Source: Salvia splendens
Lineage: Eukaryota > Streptophyta > Magnoliopsida > Lamiales > Lamiaceae
Assembly (NCBI RefSeq): GCF_004379255.2
Contig: NC_056048.1
Location: forward strand, 15,089,197 to 15,153,196
Direction: 5' to 3'
DNA length: 64,000 bases
The position numbers were made by a program, and so were the translations under genes. Below, piece by piece: positions 36,569 through 47,275 of the stretch (the first letter of the stretch is position 1; each line of letters opens with the position of its first letter). Below the pieces are notes generated by a model. It worked only from the letters and a program-made list of their open reading frames with translations. It was not told where the DNA came from and did not search any database.

Positions 36569-36960
36569 ATGATTTCTGTGAGCATGGAAGTAGAATATGA
36601 CAGCAGGAGCAGTGGCAATGGCTGTGACCATCCACCTCTTTCCACCGCCGATCTCCCTAATCACCATCTCCTTCTCATCAAAGCACATCTGCATTTCCTA
36701 CTCCGCCAAATCTTCCGATTCTACTTTCTCCACAATCCTTTCCAAAACCTGGATTCGCTCATCTCTAGCATCCAATTCCACCATCAGCGACGCCTTTTTC
36801 CTCCAATTCAGCGTTCGATTCCTGCAGAATGTGACGACGGCGACGCCAACATCGACGAGAAGGTTGAATCGCACAATGAGGTTGAATCTCCTGCCGCCGC
36901 TGCGACAACGGCAGGTACAAGGCGGTGATGAGGATGGACAAGAGAAGAAGAGGAGATGAA
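36569..36960 (-). pseudogene. Possible second captured exon, coiled-coil-like
   Basis: The segment is GC-richer than its surroundings. On the minus strand a frame from about 36,830 reads KKASLMVELDARDERIQVLE, then IVEKVESEDLAE, one stop, CFDEKEMVIREI, and ends in a hydrophobic MVTAIATAPAVIFYF near 36,590. This looks like the end of a coiled-coil protein with a C-terminal membrane segment. Plus-strand frames look less protein-like. I do not recognise the parent gene. Confidence 0.4.
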
Positions 36961-37365
36961 TTCTAATTTGCCGACGTATCCTATTTTTGGATATGCAATG
37001 ACCATTATACCCCTGCCTTGTTATTGTAGAGTAAATTTGTGATTGAGGGAACTAATTTCTCCTTAAATTCAAAAATTAATACTAGCCCTTGATTTTTTTG
37101 ATCTTGTGGCTATGATTTGTTCTCTAGTTATATGGTTAAGAGGTGTTTGCCATAGATCATGACCCTATATATATATATATATATATATAAATATATCGGT
37201 ATACCGCGGTATAGAAAAATTGATACCGTTACCGTACCGAAACACTGCGGTACGGTATCATACCGTACCGGAAACTGCGGTATACCGAAAAATCAGTATT
37301 TTCGGTATTTTTTCGGTACGGTAAGTCCGGTATTTCGGTATTTCGGTATAATTTCCCACCCCTAA

Positions 37366-37863
37366 CAGCAGGCTGGTTCGCACGAGCTCCCAAAAGCCGA
37401 GGAAGTGTCCCCGCTACCTCAATCAGACTCCCGCCGGCGTCGTCGCCCGATTGGGCAAAAGGCTGCGCAGCGGAAGGCTAGGGGAAGCAGCAGCGGGTCG
37501 TTCGAGGTCCAATCGGAGGCCCCTGCTCCCCCAGAAGAGTACGACCGTCTCGCCCGCGCGCAGATAACGACTAGCTTGGTCCAGACCATGCATAGGTGGC
37601 ATAGCACGACAGATCCTGTGTACAAAAGGATGTTGAAAGATGTCATTGATGGATGTCGGCGCGATTTGGGGATGTCACCCATTGGAGATGATGGAGCCGA
37701 GATTAGCGGCGGGGACGACGGGGGCGGCACGGACGACGAGGAGTGAGCCGAGTCAAAAATTTTATTATGTAATTTTTTCTTTTTTATTATGTAACTTTTT
37801 TTCTTATTTTTATGTAATTTTTTTTAATGAAGCATTTGCAATTTTCCCGTATTCCGTGTCAAA
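37366..37863 (+). pseudogene. Duplicated 3' end of PIF ORF1
   Basis: Near-identical repeat of 33,323-33,835: the basic C-terminal part of the Myb-like ORF (SDSRRRRRPIGQKAAQRKAR to GGGTDDEE, stop at 37,744-37,746) and its AT-rich 3' flank. This copy continues into the true element end at 38,071, whereas the first copy is cut off by the hAT sequence. Confidence 0.9.
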
Positions 37864-38074
37864 ATTATAATTCCGTTACGTATATTTGTGAATTTGTGAT
37901 TTTTTTTATTGCGGAAAGTTCTAGTGGGAAGGGCGATGGGAAGGGCGGATTGTGAAGAGGATGTCCTAGTGACGTGGCAGTGGGATGTGAAGTCCTAGTG
38001 ACGTGGCAGGAGGTGTTTTTGGGAAGTCCTAGTGGATGTCCGAGTGGGACATCCGCCCACTGGAGATGCTCTAA

Positions 38075-39973
38075 GGCCATCCACTGCGCTGTTCCTCCAC
38101 CGTCCCTTAAACTACTATTTGAGGGCCCCACTGTACTTTATTCCTTCATCCCTTAACTAAGGGACGGAAACTGTAACCCTCCGTCCCTTAATCGTCCCTT
38201 ATTCCGTCCCTTAAATTACTATTCATTTAATTTAATTTTTTATTTTTTTTTCCAGCCCAATTCAATTAAAACAAACACACTTTATTAAAAAACACACCTT
38301 ATTAAAAAACACACAACATAAAAAAACACACAACATAATTGAAAATACAAATTTAAAGAAAATAAAAAAACTACTCCGCCGGCTAATCATCCTCCGGAGG
38401 CGGTCGAGGTTGAGGGGGAGTCGGAAGGCCAAGTTGTGCTGCCATATGCACAATTCCGTTCCACCAGGCCGCGAATTGGGCGTGCGAGAAGCGGGAAGTG
38501 TCCGCCATTGTGGCGGTCATGTACGCCACCATAAGTGTGTCCGAGCCTCCCCGCGAGCTCGATCCCGAGGCCGCCTGGCTTGATTCGCTTCGGCCCTTCC
38601 TAGCTCTAGCCGCTTTCGCCGCCTTCGTCCCTTGCGGCCGACGGCGCCCACGGCTGGATCCTCCAACATCGCCGACCATACCCGCAAACTCCTGCGATTC
38701 AGCCTCATGTGGGCTGATGCCCTCAGCGGTGTCACCACCAGACGAGTTTGAGCTAGAGCTGGAGCGGAAACCGCCGGCCCACCGTTCCTCGTCCCTCACG
38801 GCCTGCCAAACATCAACAAATCTGAATTGTTGACGGGTGTCCTGGTAGTAGGCGCGCAAAGCGGACGTCAAAATGTCAGTTGTCGTGGCGCTGCTTTAGT
38901 AGCGCGCCGCTTCGGCCGAGTAGAGGCCGGAGAATTTTTTGACCTGTCGGTCGACTCGGTCAAAGTGAGAGCGGAGCATTTTATATTTGCGCTTGCGGGA
39001 GCCTTTCGGCTTTATCTGGTGGTAGACCTCGCAGACCTTTTCCCAGAAACACTTCCGGGGTTGTTGATTCCCGACGATGGGATCGTACGAGACGGTGATC
39101 CAGGCGCTGTACACCGCCAGCGTTTCGTGGTTGCTGTACGGATGCCGGCCTAGATCCTCTTTCACTTCTTCATCCTCCTCGTCCTCGTCCTCGCCCGACT
39201 GGGGTTGTACACCGCCTCGTCCACCTCCACCGCCTCGCCCATCTCCACCGCCTCGGCCTACTCCCGGCGTTGGATCAACGGGAAAATCCTCCCGGATCTG
39301 GGATAATCCCTGCGAATACCGCGGGGCGGAGGGACGGGCATATGCATCAAAGTCAAAGTTGGGTGGTTGGTACCCCCCGGCGTCGCCGAACCCTGGGTCC
39401 CCGGTGTCGACGCACTAGAACCGCCCAGTGTGTTGATCATGGTCTCCCAATCACCGAAGGCGTTGAGATCCCACCCGCCGGAGCCGGAGCCGCCGTAGTT
39501 GCCTTCGCCGGACATCTTGTGATGAGAGGAAATTGAGATGATAGAAGAATAGATGTGTAGTTGTGTATGAAATGAGGATGAGTGTAGGAGTATTTATAGA
39601 GTAAAAAAATTAATTTAAAAATAAAAAAATTAAAAAAATAAAAAACTGTATTATTACCATTAGATTTTTTTTTTAATTTTATTTTTTAATTTTTTTTAAT
39701 TTTTTTTTAATTTTTTTTAAAATTCAAATTTTTTTTAAAAAAATATTTATTGCATCAGCACGTGACGACGCCCACTCGCGGGCCGGCGAGTGGGCGTCAC
39801 GCACGATGTCGGGTCGCGCCACGTCGCATAGGCGCGTGGCGAGACGGCCCGCCGCGTGTCTCGTCAACACGGGACGCGGGACGGGACGGGACGGATGCTG
39901 CAACGCGGCGCGCGACAGACCCGTCTCACCGGGACGGGTCGCGGGACGCCGGCGCACCGCGTAGTGGATGCTC
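38075..39973 (-). mobile_element. PIF/Harbinger element with Myb-like ORF only, right-arm copy
   Basis: 1,899 bp with TAA on both sides (38,072-38,074 and 39,974-39,976). Ends are GGCCATCCACTGCGCTGTTC and, inverted, GAGCATCCACTACGCGG. It carries the palindrome at 39,771-39,794, the TATA box at 39,591-39,598 and a minus-strand ORF1. Both ends and the promoter match those of the transposase element at 49,252-51,307. Confidence 0.92.
38383..39515 (-). pseudogene. PIF/Harbinger ORF1 (Myb/SANT-like), right-arm copy
   Basis: Same protein as at 15,209-16,375. It starts at the ATG at 39,515, has a one-base shift in a G run near 39,378, an intact SANT Trp (YSAWITVSYDP), and a TAA at 38,896-38,898 where the left copy has Gln. 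It also lacks about 12 codons after the SSSSSNS run. The two arm copies were disabled by different mutations, so the ORF may have been intact when the arms duplicated. Confidence 0.9.
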
Positions 39974-39976
39974 TAA

Positions 39977-40640
39977 ATCCTATACTTCGTGTGAATAAGG
40001 GAAATTATTTTAGAAACTCCGTGTCTCCATACCCAAAAATTTTATGTATCAACTTAGTTGGAATAGAGAGCATAATATGTAAGAATAAATATTTACTGAG
40101 TTAAATAGAGAAAATTAAAATTAACAAACCCGAAAAATAAGATAAATATAAAAAACAACAAATAAAATTTGAGAATAACTAAAGCATAGCTAATAATTAT
40201 TCAAATTTTCATATCAACAAAAAATTCTAGTATAAAATATAAAACAAAACATGAATTGAAATTTATAAAATTAAAATCAACAAACCAAACATCAATGCTT
40301 CCGCCCATGCAAATCCTATACTTCGTCCAAGATGTGAATAAAGCAAATTATTTTACATACTCCGTGTCTACGTGATCAAAAGTTCTGTACCAACTTAATT
40401 AGGACAGAGAATGCAAACAACTTCAAATGCAAAATAATACTTGGACAATGAATGAGGGATTTTTCGAACGTAATTATATTCTTTTTTGATGTTCGTACAT
40501 ATACATCAAATTATAATATTAGTTAATAACTTTTCATATAATTGATAATGGTTAATTACGTATTCATCTAATTATAATTGTAATTAATTACTGAGTTGTC
40601 AATGGAGAATACATATGCATAAAAATATGGATTATAATTT
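39977..40640. other. AT-rich arm spacer, no gene seen
   Basis: Inverted match of 14,170-14,838. Nothing coding recognised. Confidence 0.5.
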
Positions 40641-40643
40641 TAA

Positions 40644-41358
40644 GAGCACCCCATCCGTGCTCTTGCCAACGAGCATGGATGTGGGCCCGGACCCACTTTT
40701 ACTCCCTGCTCTTAGGCAAGAGCACAACGCCCACATTCGTGCTCTTCAGCAAGGACATGCTCAATGGTCCCACCATTCTATTATTCAACTTAAATAAAAA
40801 TATTTCCACAATATTAAAATACATTAAAAATAACCAGAATAATATTATAAATTATAAAAAAATTAAAAATTACATAATTAAAATCCTAAAAATTAAAATT
40901 TTCATAATTAAAGTCTTAAAAATTAAAAATTACATAATTTAAATCTTAAAAATTAAAAATTACATAATTAAATTCATAAAATTGAAAAAACCCACTACTC
41001 GTGGCCGAATTTCGCCCAAATAAATGATGAATGTGTGTATTTATAGATGATTTTGGGATTAAATTTTTTAAAAAAAAAATCAAAAAAAATTTCAAAAAAA
41101 TGGTAATAAAATCTGTATATTTTTGGGACTTCGAATTTTTTTAAAATTTTTGGTATTATTTTTGATTTTTTTTTAAAAAAAGAAAAAGAATATGCCAATG
41201 GCCGATAGAAACGTGCCACGTCGCCCTGCTCAGCGGCACGGACGTGCTCTATGTATCGAGCAGAGCTGTGCCAGCGGCGAGAGCGCAGCGGCTGACAGCG
41301 GGTGCCGTGCGGCTGGCACAGACGGACGGACGAGCCAAACTCACCGCTGCGGATGCTC
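40644..41358. mobile_element. PIF-type MITE, right-arm copy
   Basis: 715 bp with TAA on both sides (40,641-40,643 and 41,359-41,361). Orthologue of 13,488-14,169. Confidence 0.85.
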
Positions 41359-42611
41359 TAAATATCTGTGTGTATCCCTATAATTATGTTTGGTTTTTCG
41401 TCCATAGAAAATCTAAATTATCCCTATTGAGAATATGAGATGCACTTCATTATTGCGTATAATCTTAATATATAATTATACACCCGAAGTGCAAATGAAA
41501 GAAAATCTTATGCGTAATAATTGTGAAAATTTGGAGGTACTGTTGTATTTCCTTATCCATTCTCCCTCAGCCACTATATCAATACAATTTTAAACTCTTC
41601 ATTAATTATTTTCTTAACTACACTACACAAAATTCAAATCCTTTTCACCTACCAATCCATAAAGGCAACATCCACTACACCTACACAAAATCAATTACTC
41701 GTGCAAATCTTCTCTCAAATCTCAAACCAATTCCATCTTTCAAACATTCTCTCTGTTAACAAATGGCTAAATCAACAGACAACTCATACATGGAGGAGGA
41801 TGTGATTTCAGAATACTACTCTGGCGAAATCAACAGACAACTCATACATGGATGAGGATGTGATTCCAGAATACTACTCTTACATGGATGAGGATGATGC
41901 TCCAGAGTTCTTCGCAGTATTACCCATTGAAGAACAATCAAAGGTGGCATGTATTTGTTAATCGTCAACATATGCTGAAGAATATCTTTTGAGAAAGATT
42001 ATCAATTGTATTGAAATTTGTTTAGTACTTTTAGTTTTTATTTCAAATAAAATTCCTTGTATCATCTGGATGCACAAAAATAATTACATTTATGTTAAAT
42101 AATAAAACGAGCACGGATGTGGGCCGGACCCACTTTTACTCCCTGCTCTTAGGCAAGAGCACAACGCCCACATCCGTGCTCTTCCGCAAGGACATGCTCA
42201 AATGAATTAAAAATTACATAATTAAATTCATAAAATTAAAAATTAAAAATTACATAATTAAATTCATAAAATTGAAAAAACCCACTACTTGTGGCCGAAT
42301 TTCACCCAAATGAATGATGAATGTGTGTATTTATATAATTTTTTAAAAAAAAATTCAAAAAAAATTTCAAAAAAATGATAATAAAATCTGTATATTTTTG
42401 GGAATTCGATTTTTTTTTAATATTTTTTAAAAAAGAAAAAGAAAATGCCAACGGCTGATAGAAACGTGCCACGTCGCCCTGCTCAGCGGCACGGACGTGC
42501 TCTATGTATCGAGTAGAGCTATGCCAGCGGTGAGAGCGCAGCGGCGGACAGCGGGTGCCGTGCTGCTGGCACGGACGAACGGACGAGCCAAACTCACCGC
42601 TGCGGATGCTC
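41359..42611. repeat. Tandem duplication of B3 exon 1 region and partial MITE
   Basis: 41,359-42,110 repeats 42,612-43,303 (B3 promoter, exon 1 and part of intron 1). 42,111-42,611 is a second, 5'-truncated copy of the MITE at 40,644. The first exon 1 copy, with ATG near 41,763, contains an extra internal repeat of about 60 bp (ACAGACAACTCATACATGGA twice). The left arm has a single copy, so this arose after the inverted duplication. Confidence 0.88.
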
Positions 42612-43015
42612 TAAATATCTGCTTGTATCCCTATAATTATGTTTGGTTTTTCGTCCATAGAAAATCTAAATTATCCCTATTGAGAATATGAGATGCACTT
42701 CATTATTGCGTATAATCTTAATATATAATTATACACCCGGAGTGCAAATGAAAGAAAATCTTATGCGTAATAATTGTGAAAATTTGGAGGTACTGTTGTA
42801 TTTCCTTATCCATTCTCCCTCAGCCACTATATCAATACAATTTTAAACTCTTCATTAATTATTTTCTTAACTACACTACACAGAATTCAAATCCTTTTCA
42901 CCTACCAATCCATAAAGGCAACAACCACTACACCTACACATAATCAATTACTCGTGCAAATCTTCTCTCAAATCTCAAACCAATTCCATCTTCCAAACAT
43001 TCTCTCTGTTACCAA

Positions 43016-44230
43016 ATGGCTAAATCAACAGACAACTCATACATGGAGGAGGATGTGATTCCAGAATACTACTCTTACATGGATGAGGATGATGCTCCAG
43101 AGTTCTTCACAGTATTACCCATTGAAGAACAATCAAAGGTGGTATGTATTTGTTAATCGTCAACATATGCTGAAGAATATCTTTTGAGAAAGATTATCAA
43201 TTGTATTGAAATTTGTTTAGTACTTTTAGTTTTTATTTCAAATAAAATTCCTTGTATCACCTGGATGCACAAAAATAATTACATTTATGTTAAATAATAA
43301 AACAGGTCTTTCCAAGAAGCTTCCAAACACAATATTCAGTTAAGCTTGGACCAATTTGCACACTTGAAGACAAATCCTACAAAAAATTTGGGAAACAAAA
43401 GTCTAAACACTTTCAGATGGAAGAATATGCTTGGACGATGGTTGGGAGCAATTCCACAAGGATCGGAACTTGAGAGTTGGAGACTTCTTGACTTTCGATA
43501 TGATTTCACCCAATCATTTCTTTGTGAAAATGTATGATGCTACGGATGTGCTAAGGAAATCCAACAACAACCGGGTATGTAATTACAATAAATTCAACTT
43601 TGTCAATCAAAATATTAATAATCCATGATTTAACCACTTCTTTATAGGTTCATTTGGCCAAGAAACCGACGACGCATCCTCTTCACAACCTATTGCTTCA
43701 CCTTCTTTCAAATCAACCATGACAATATCAAACCAAAAAAGTCTTGTAAGAATTTATACTTTTACTTCATATATATATATATATATTTGATAATGATTGT
43801 GTTAATTTATTATAAAATTGATAAATTAATGTAATCAACATTACAACACATACCAATCCATTTTGGAGGACACATGTGATAGACAAAGTTATTGAAGTGG
43901 CAATTTTGGAATTCCAAGAGAAAACATGGCAAACAATGTTGAAGAAGGCTGAAGATTGGGTGACAATCTCCACAGGAAGCTCAGGTTTCTACAAAGAATG
44001 CTCTTTGTGTGAAGGAATGCAATTGAAGTTTGAGTTGATAAGCAACACCCCTACCATCAAATTCAAAGTTACTGTGACCGAGGTAAATCATAATTAATCC
44101 ATAATTTATATTTTAACTCTATACACAATATTTATTTGATTGATAAATAAAAAAACAATCTTGCACTATATCTTATGCAGTAATGACAACTGACGACATG
44201 GAATGGTTTGAAAAATACCCTAACCAGGTA
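43016..44230 (+). pseudogene. B3-domain (REM-like) gene, right copy
   Basis: Exon 1 is 43,016-43,141 (42 codons, GTATGT donor). Exon 2 is 43,306-43,574 with the B3 core DDGWEQFHKDRNLRVGDFL and HFFVKMYDA. Exon 3 is about 43,649-43,746. Exon 4 is about 43,850-44,082 with a second B3-like block (GSSGFYKECSLCEGMQ). A short exon 5 is near 44,181-44,226. As in the left copy, exon 2 changes frame and meets TAA before the B3 core. This copy has also lost the AG acceptor and one T at the start of exon 4, so it is more decayed there than the left copy. Confidence 0.75.
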
Positions 44231-44885
44231 AGTTAATTTGAAAAATTCAATTTTGAGAAACAAACAATATATATTTAATCGACTGTTTTTTAGTACTCTA
44301 TTAGTAGTAGGCAATATTTTGCATATACTCATGAATTAGTATCTATTTTGTCGTATATTATATTGAGACTTTGATACTATATTAAAAATTGCCAAGTATT
44401 ATCAGTTAAGTAATACAGAATATGTCAAATATATTAATATAACATTATAACTTTATTAATGATAATATAATAACCATTTTGTATGTACTCAGATTTTACT
44501 ATATTAATAATTAAAGCAAAAGAAATTAACAACTTTAAGAATCTTTGCAAGAGTCAAATAAAACGATATTATATATAATGCAATTATATTTATAGATAAC
44601 ATATTATTTATTAAAAATATAATGTCTAACATCAATATATCATGGAATCTGTTATAAATTTGTTATACAAATAAACATACTAAATGAATTACCAAGTCAA
44701 AACCTACTTAAAAAACAACAATAATTCAGCACATCTACAAAATCCAAAAGCATACAACTAAACATATAATCATAGTTATTAATTAGTTAAGCACTAATGC
44801 CCCCTGGGCACAAACATCTTATAATTATGACAAATAAAAAATTACACAAAAAAGTAAAATAGTGTATCATGGAAGTTTCAAAATC
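44231..44885. other. AT-rich arm sequence, no gene seen
   Basis: Inverted match of 2,945-3,584. Confidence 0.5.
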
Positions 44886-45042
44886 TCATGGTTCAATAGC
44901 AACGTTGAAAGTGATGTATGCATCTAGTAAGAGCATGAAAGTAAGAGCATAAAAAAAAAAAAAATAATTAAGTATGCTCCCAATTTCCAAACCATTTTCA
45001 TCAAAGAAAATCCTCCACTCGGTATGCAAAATTATTGCATTA

Positions 45043-46638
45043 GACCATCCACAACGCGTCCCGCGCCGGGCTCGCGTCTCGTCTCGGAGAGATGGGTCCC
45101 CCGCGGGACGTATTGCAGCGTACATCCCGTCCCTAGCCCGCGCCCGTCTCGTCCCGTAGCCCGTCTCGGCGAGACACGGGACGAGATGTCCCGCCACGCG
45201 CCAGGGACACGTGGCTCGTCCCCATGCGTGCGTGACGCCCACTCGCTGGCCCGCGAGTGGACGTCGTCACGCTAACGCAATAATTCAATTTTTTTTTATA
45301 AAAATCGATTTTTTTAAAAAAATACTTTTTATTTATAAAAATTGTTTTTATATTTAAAAATAATTTTTACAAATAAATGAATACAAGAAATTCGTGATAG
45401 CCCATATATATTTGATGGGCTTGCGAATTTATGAAACTCATTCTTGGTTGTCTCTCTTTTATAGAGACATCCTTGAATGTTTTATGTTCCACTTTCGATG
45501 TGGGACAAACTCATTCTTGGTTGTCTCTCTTGTATAGAGACATCCTTGAATGTTTTATGTTCCACTTTCAATGTGGGACAAACTCATTTTGGTTGTCTCT
45601 CTTTTATAGAGACATCCTTGAATGTTTTATGTTCCACTTTCGATGTGGGACAAACTCATTCTTGGTTGTCTCTCTTTTATAAAGACATCCTTGAATGTTT
45701 TATGTTCCACTTTCGATGTGGGACAAATTCATTCTTGCTTGTCTCTCTTTTATAGAGACATCCTTGAATGTTTTATGTTCCACTTTCGATGTGGGACAAA
45801 CTCATTCTTGGTTCTCTCTCTTTTATAGAGACATCCTTGAATGTTTTATGTTCCACTTTCGATGTGGGACAAACTCATTCTTGGTTGTCTCTCTTTTATA
45901 AAGACATCCTTGAATGTTTTATGTTCCACTTTCGATGTGGGACAAACTCATTCTTGGTTGTCTCTCTATTATAGAGACATCCTTGAATGTTTTATGTACC
46001 ACTTTCGATGTGGGACAAACTCATTCTTGGTTGAAAGTGAGAGAAACTCATTCTTGGTTGTCTCTCTTTTATAGAGACATCCTTGAATGTTTTATGTTCC
46101 ACTTTCGATGTGGGACAAACTCATTCTTGGTTGAAAGTGAGAGAAACTCATTCTTGGTTGTCTCTCTTTTATAGAGACATCCTTGAATGTTTTATGTTCC
46201 ACTTTCGATGTGGGACAAACTCATTCTTGGTTGAAAGTGGGACAAACTCATTCTTGGTTTCTCTCTTTTATAGAGACATCCTTGAATGTTTATGTTCCAC
46301 TTTCGATGTGGGACTAACTCATTTTTGGTTGTCTCTATAAAATTGTATTTTAAATTATGTCATTTTTATTTTTTTAGGATTTTAAGTTGTTTTTTTATGT
46401 TGTGATGTTATTTTATTTTTAATGAAGTTTGTTTTTTAATTGAATTTGTTGGAAAAAAAATAAAAAAATGAAATTGAATGAATAGTAATTAAGGGACGGT
46501 TAAGAGACGGAGCGTTGCAGGTTCTGTCCCTTAGTTAAGGGATTGAGGAAAAAAGGACAGTGGGACCCTCAAATAGTGCTCAAATAGTAGTTAAAAGACG
46601 GTTTAAGAGACGGTATAGAGACAGCGTTGTGGATGGCC
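45043..46638. mobile_element. Non-autonomous PIF/Harbinger element with minisatellite cargo
   Basis: 1,596 bp with TTA on both sides (45,040-45,042 and 46,639-46,641). Ends are GACCATCCACAACGCG and, inverted, GGCCATCCACAACGCTGTC. It has the palindrome (45,238-45,260) and the AAGGGACGG 3' subterminal region of the bipartite family, but the ORF is replaced by a 73-bp tandem repeat. The empty site is in the left arm near 2,822. Confidence 0.92.
45430..46340 (-). repeat. 73-bp minisatellite of USE plus TATA modules
   Basis: About 11 units. On the minus strand each unit carries GTCCCACATCG and, 32 bp further, TATAAAAG. First motif at 45,496-45,506, then at about 73-bp steps to 46,302; the second unit has CATTG and the last three units carry an extra GAAAGTGAGAGAAAC insert. 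GTCCCACATCG equals the plant snRNA upstream sequence element (RTCCCACATCG). Stacked open frames on the plus strand (FYVPLSMWDKLIL) are repeat artefacts. Confidence 0.9.
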
Positions 46639-46972
46639 TTATCACTTTGTGTTACCTTCATTGAATAATGTCGGCGATGACCCATAAGAACAACTTTCCG
46701 CATTTCCATAGCAGGTACGTGTTGTGTCCAACCTTCATTTGAAAAACATAATATCAATATCATTATCAAATTTAAAGTTTTAATCATACACAAAAACAAT
46801 CAAAACATGTTAATCTAAAAATTTCAATTTAATAAAAAAATATTTTAGATAAACAAATATATAAAACAAAATATACAATTAATTAACTAATAGAAACATA
46901 CGTTATTAATAAATACTATTATTACTAATAATAATTATTATTATTATAAATATAATCAAAGGCAAACATAAA

Positions 46973-47028
46973 GCATAAAGCATAAAGCATAAAGCATAAA
47001 GCATAAAGCATAAAGCATAAAGCATAAC
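46973..47028. repeat. GCATAAA heptamer repeat
   Basis: About eight copies of GCATAAA. The left arm has only one or two at 2,466-2,475, so the array expanded after duplication or contracted on the left. Confidence 0.85.
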
Positions 47029-47275
47029 CTTTGTTGAGATATATACATACATCTTTATAGTTGTTAGAAATCTCTACATGCAGCATAACAAAATATGCAT
47101 ACCAAATATTGAAAAAAAAATGTAATAAATTAAAAATGTTGACAAGATGTTTATCTCTGAAAACTATCTCTGAAAACTACTACCATATCAACAACAATTA
47201 ATTATTACATCTACAAAAGTAGACCGCTATTCCTTCTCTGTTACTCTCTCTACACTCCAGTAGCTCATAGTATAA

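Larger units (their letters stand above)
34547..37165. mobile_element. (TA)n-flanked element with captured gene fragments (element C)
   Basis: 2,619 bp between long (TA)n tracts. The ends are imperfect inverted repeats of about 65 bp that share ATAACTAGAGAACAAATC; the right end starts GGGTCATGATCTATG on the minus strand, close to element A's GAGTCGTGATCATATG. Contents in order: malate dehydrogenase exon 1, a 44-bp minisatellite and a second gene-like segment. No transposase is encoded. Confidence 0.72.
33836..37364. mobile_element. hAT-type non-autonomous element, left end lost, split by element C
   Basis: Both outer parts (33,836-34,020 and 37,190-37,364) are dense in GGTATACCG and CGGTACGG words in both orientations, as in subterminal regions of hAT elements. 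The right end reads CCCACCCCTA and is followed by an AACAGCAG-type 8-bp site also present intact at 33,315-33,322. No matching left terminus is seen; the left boundary falls at an abrupt change within duplicated PIF sequence. Confidence 0.55.
27056..38071 (+). mobile_element. Composite PIF/Harbinger element (Myb-like ORF) with nested insertions
   Basis: Ends GGCATCTTCAATGGGGG and, inverted, GAGCATCTCCAGTGGGC, with TAA duplications at 27,053-27,055 and 38,072-38,074. The element carries a Myb-like ORF1 and no transposase. It has been expanded to 11 kb by a Gypsy LTR cluster (28,089-32,959) and by an hAT remnant with its own passenger element (33,836-37,364), the latter tied to a duplication of the ORF 3' end. 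The right-hand TAA is shared with the next PIF element at 38,075. Confidence 0.82.
44886..46799 (-). pseudogene. B3-domain fragment, right-arm copy, split by a PIF element
   Basis: Same fragment as 2,657-2,944. The two halves (46,799-46,642 and 45,039-44,886) are separated by the PIF element at 45,043-46,638, inserted at TTA within the codons between KVTQSD and NAIILHTEW. Without the insertion the B3 motif order is restored. Confidence 0.75.

Noticed and set aside
36569..36959. Plus-strand ORFs of 119-120 codons as genes
   Set aside because: Composition (Ser/Leu/Arg-rich, no domain) is less protein-like than the minus-strand frame, and the segment lies inside a transposon.
45431..46340. Series of overlapping plus-strand open frames (68-92 aa) as a gene family
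   Set aside because: They are shifted readings of a 73-bp tandem repeat, with no domain and no codon signal.
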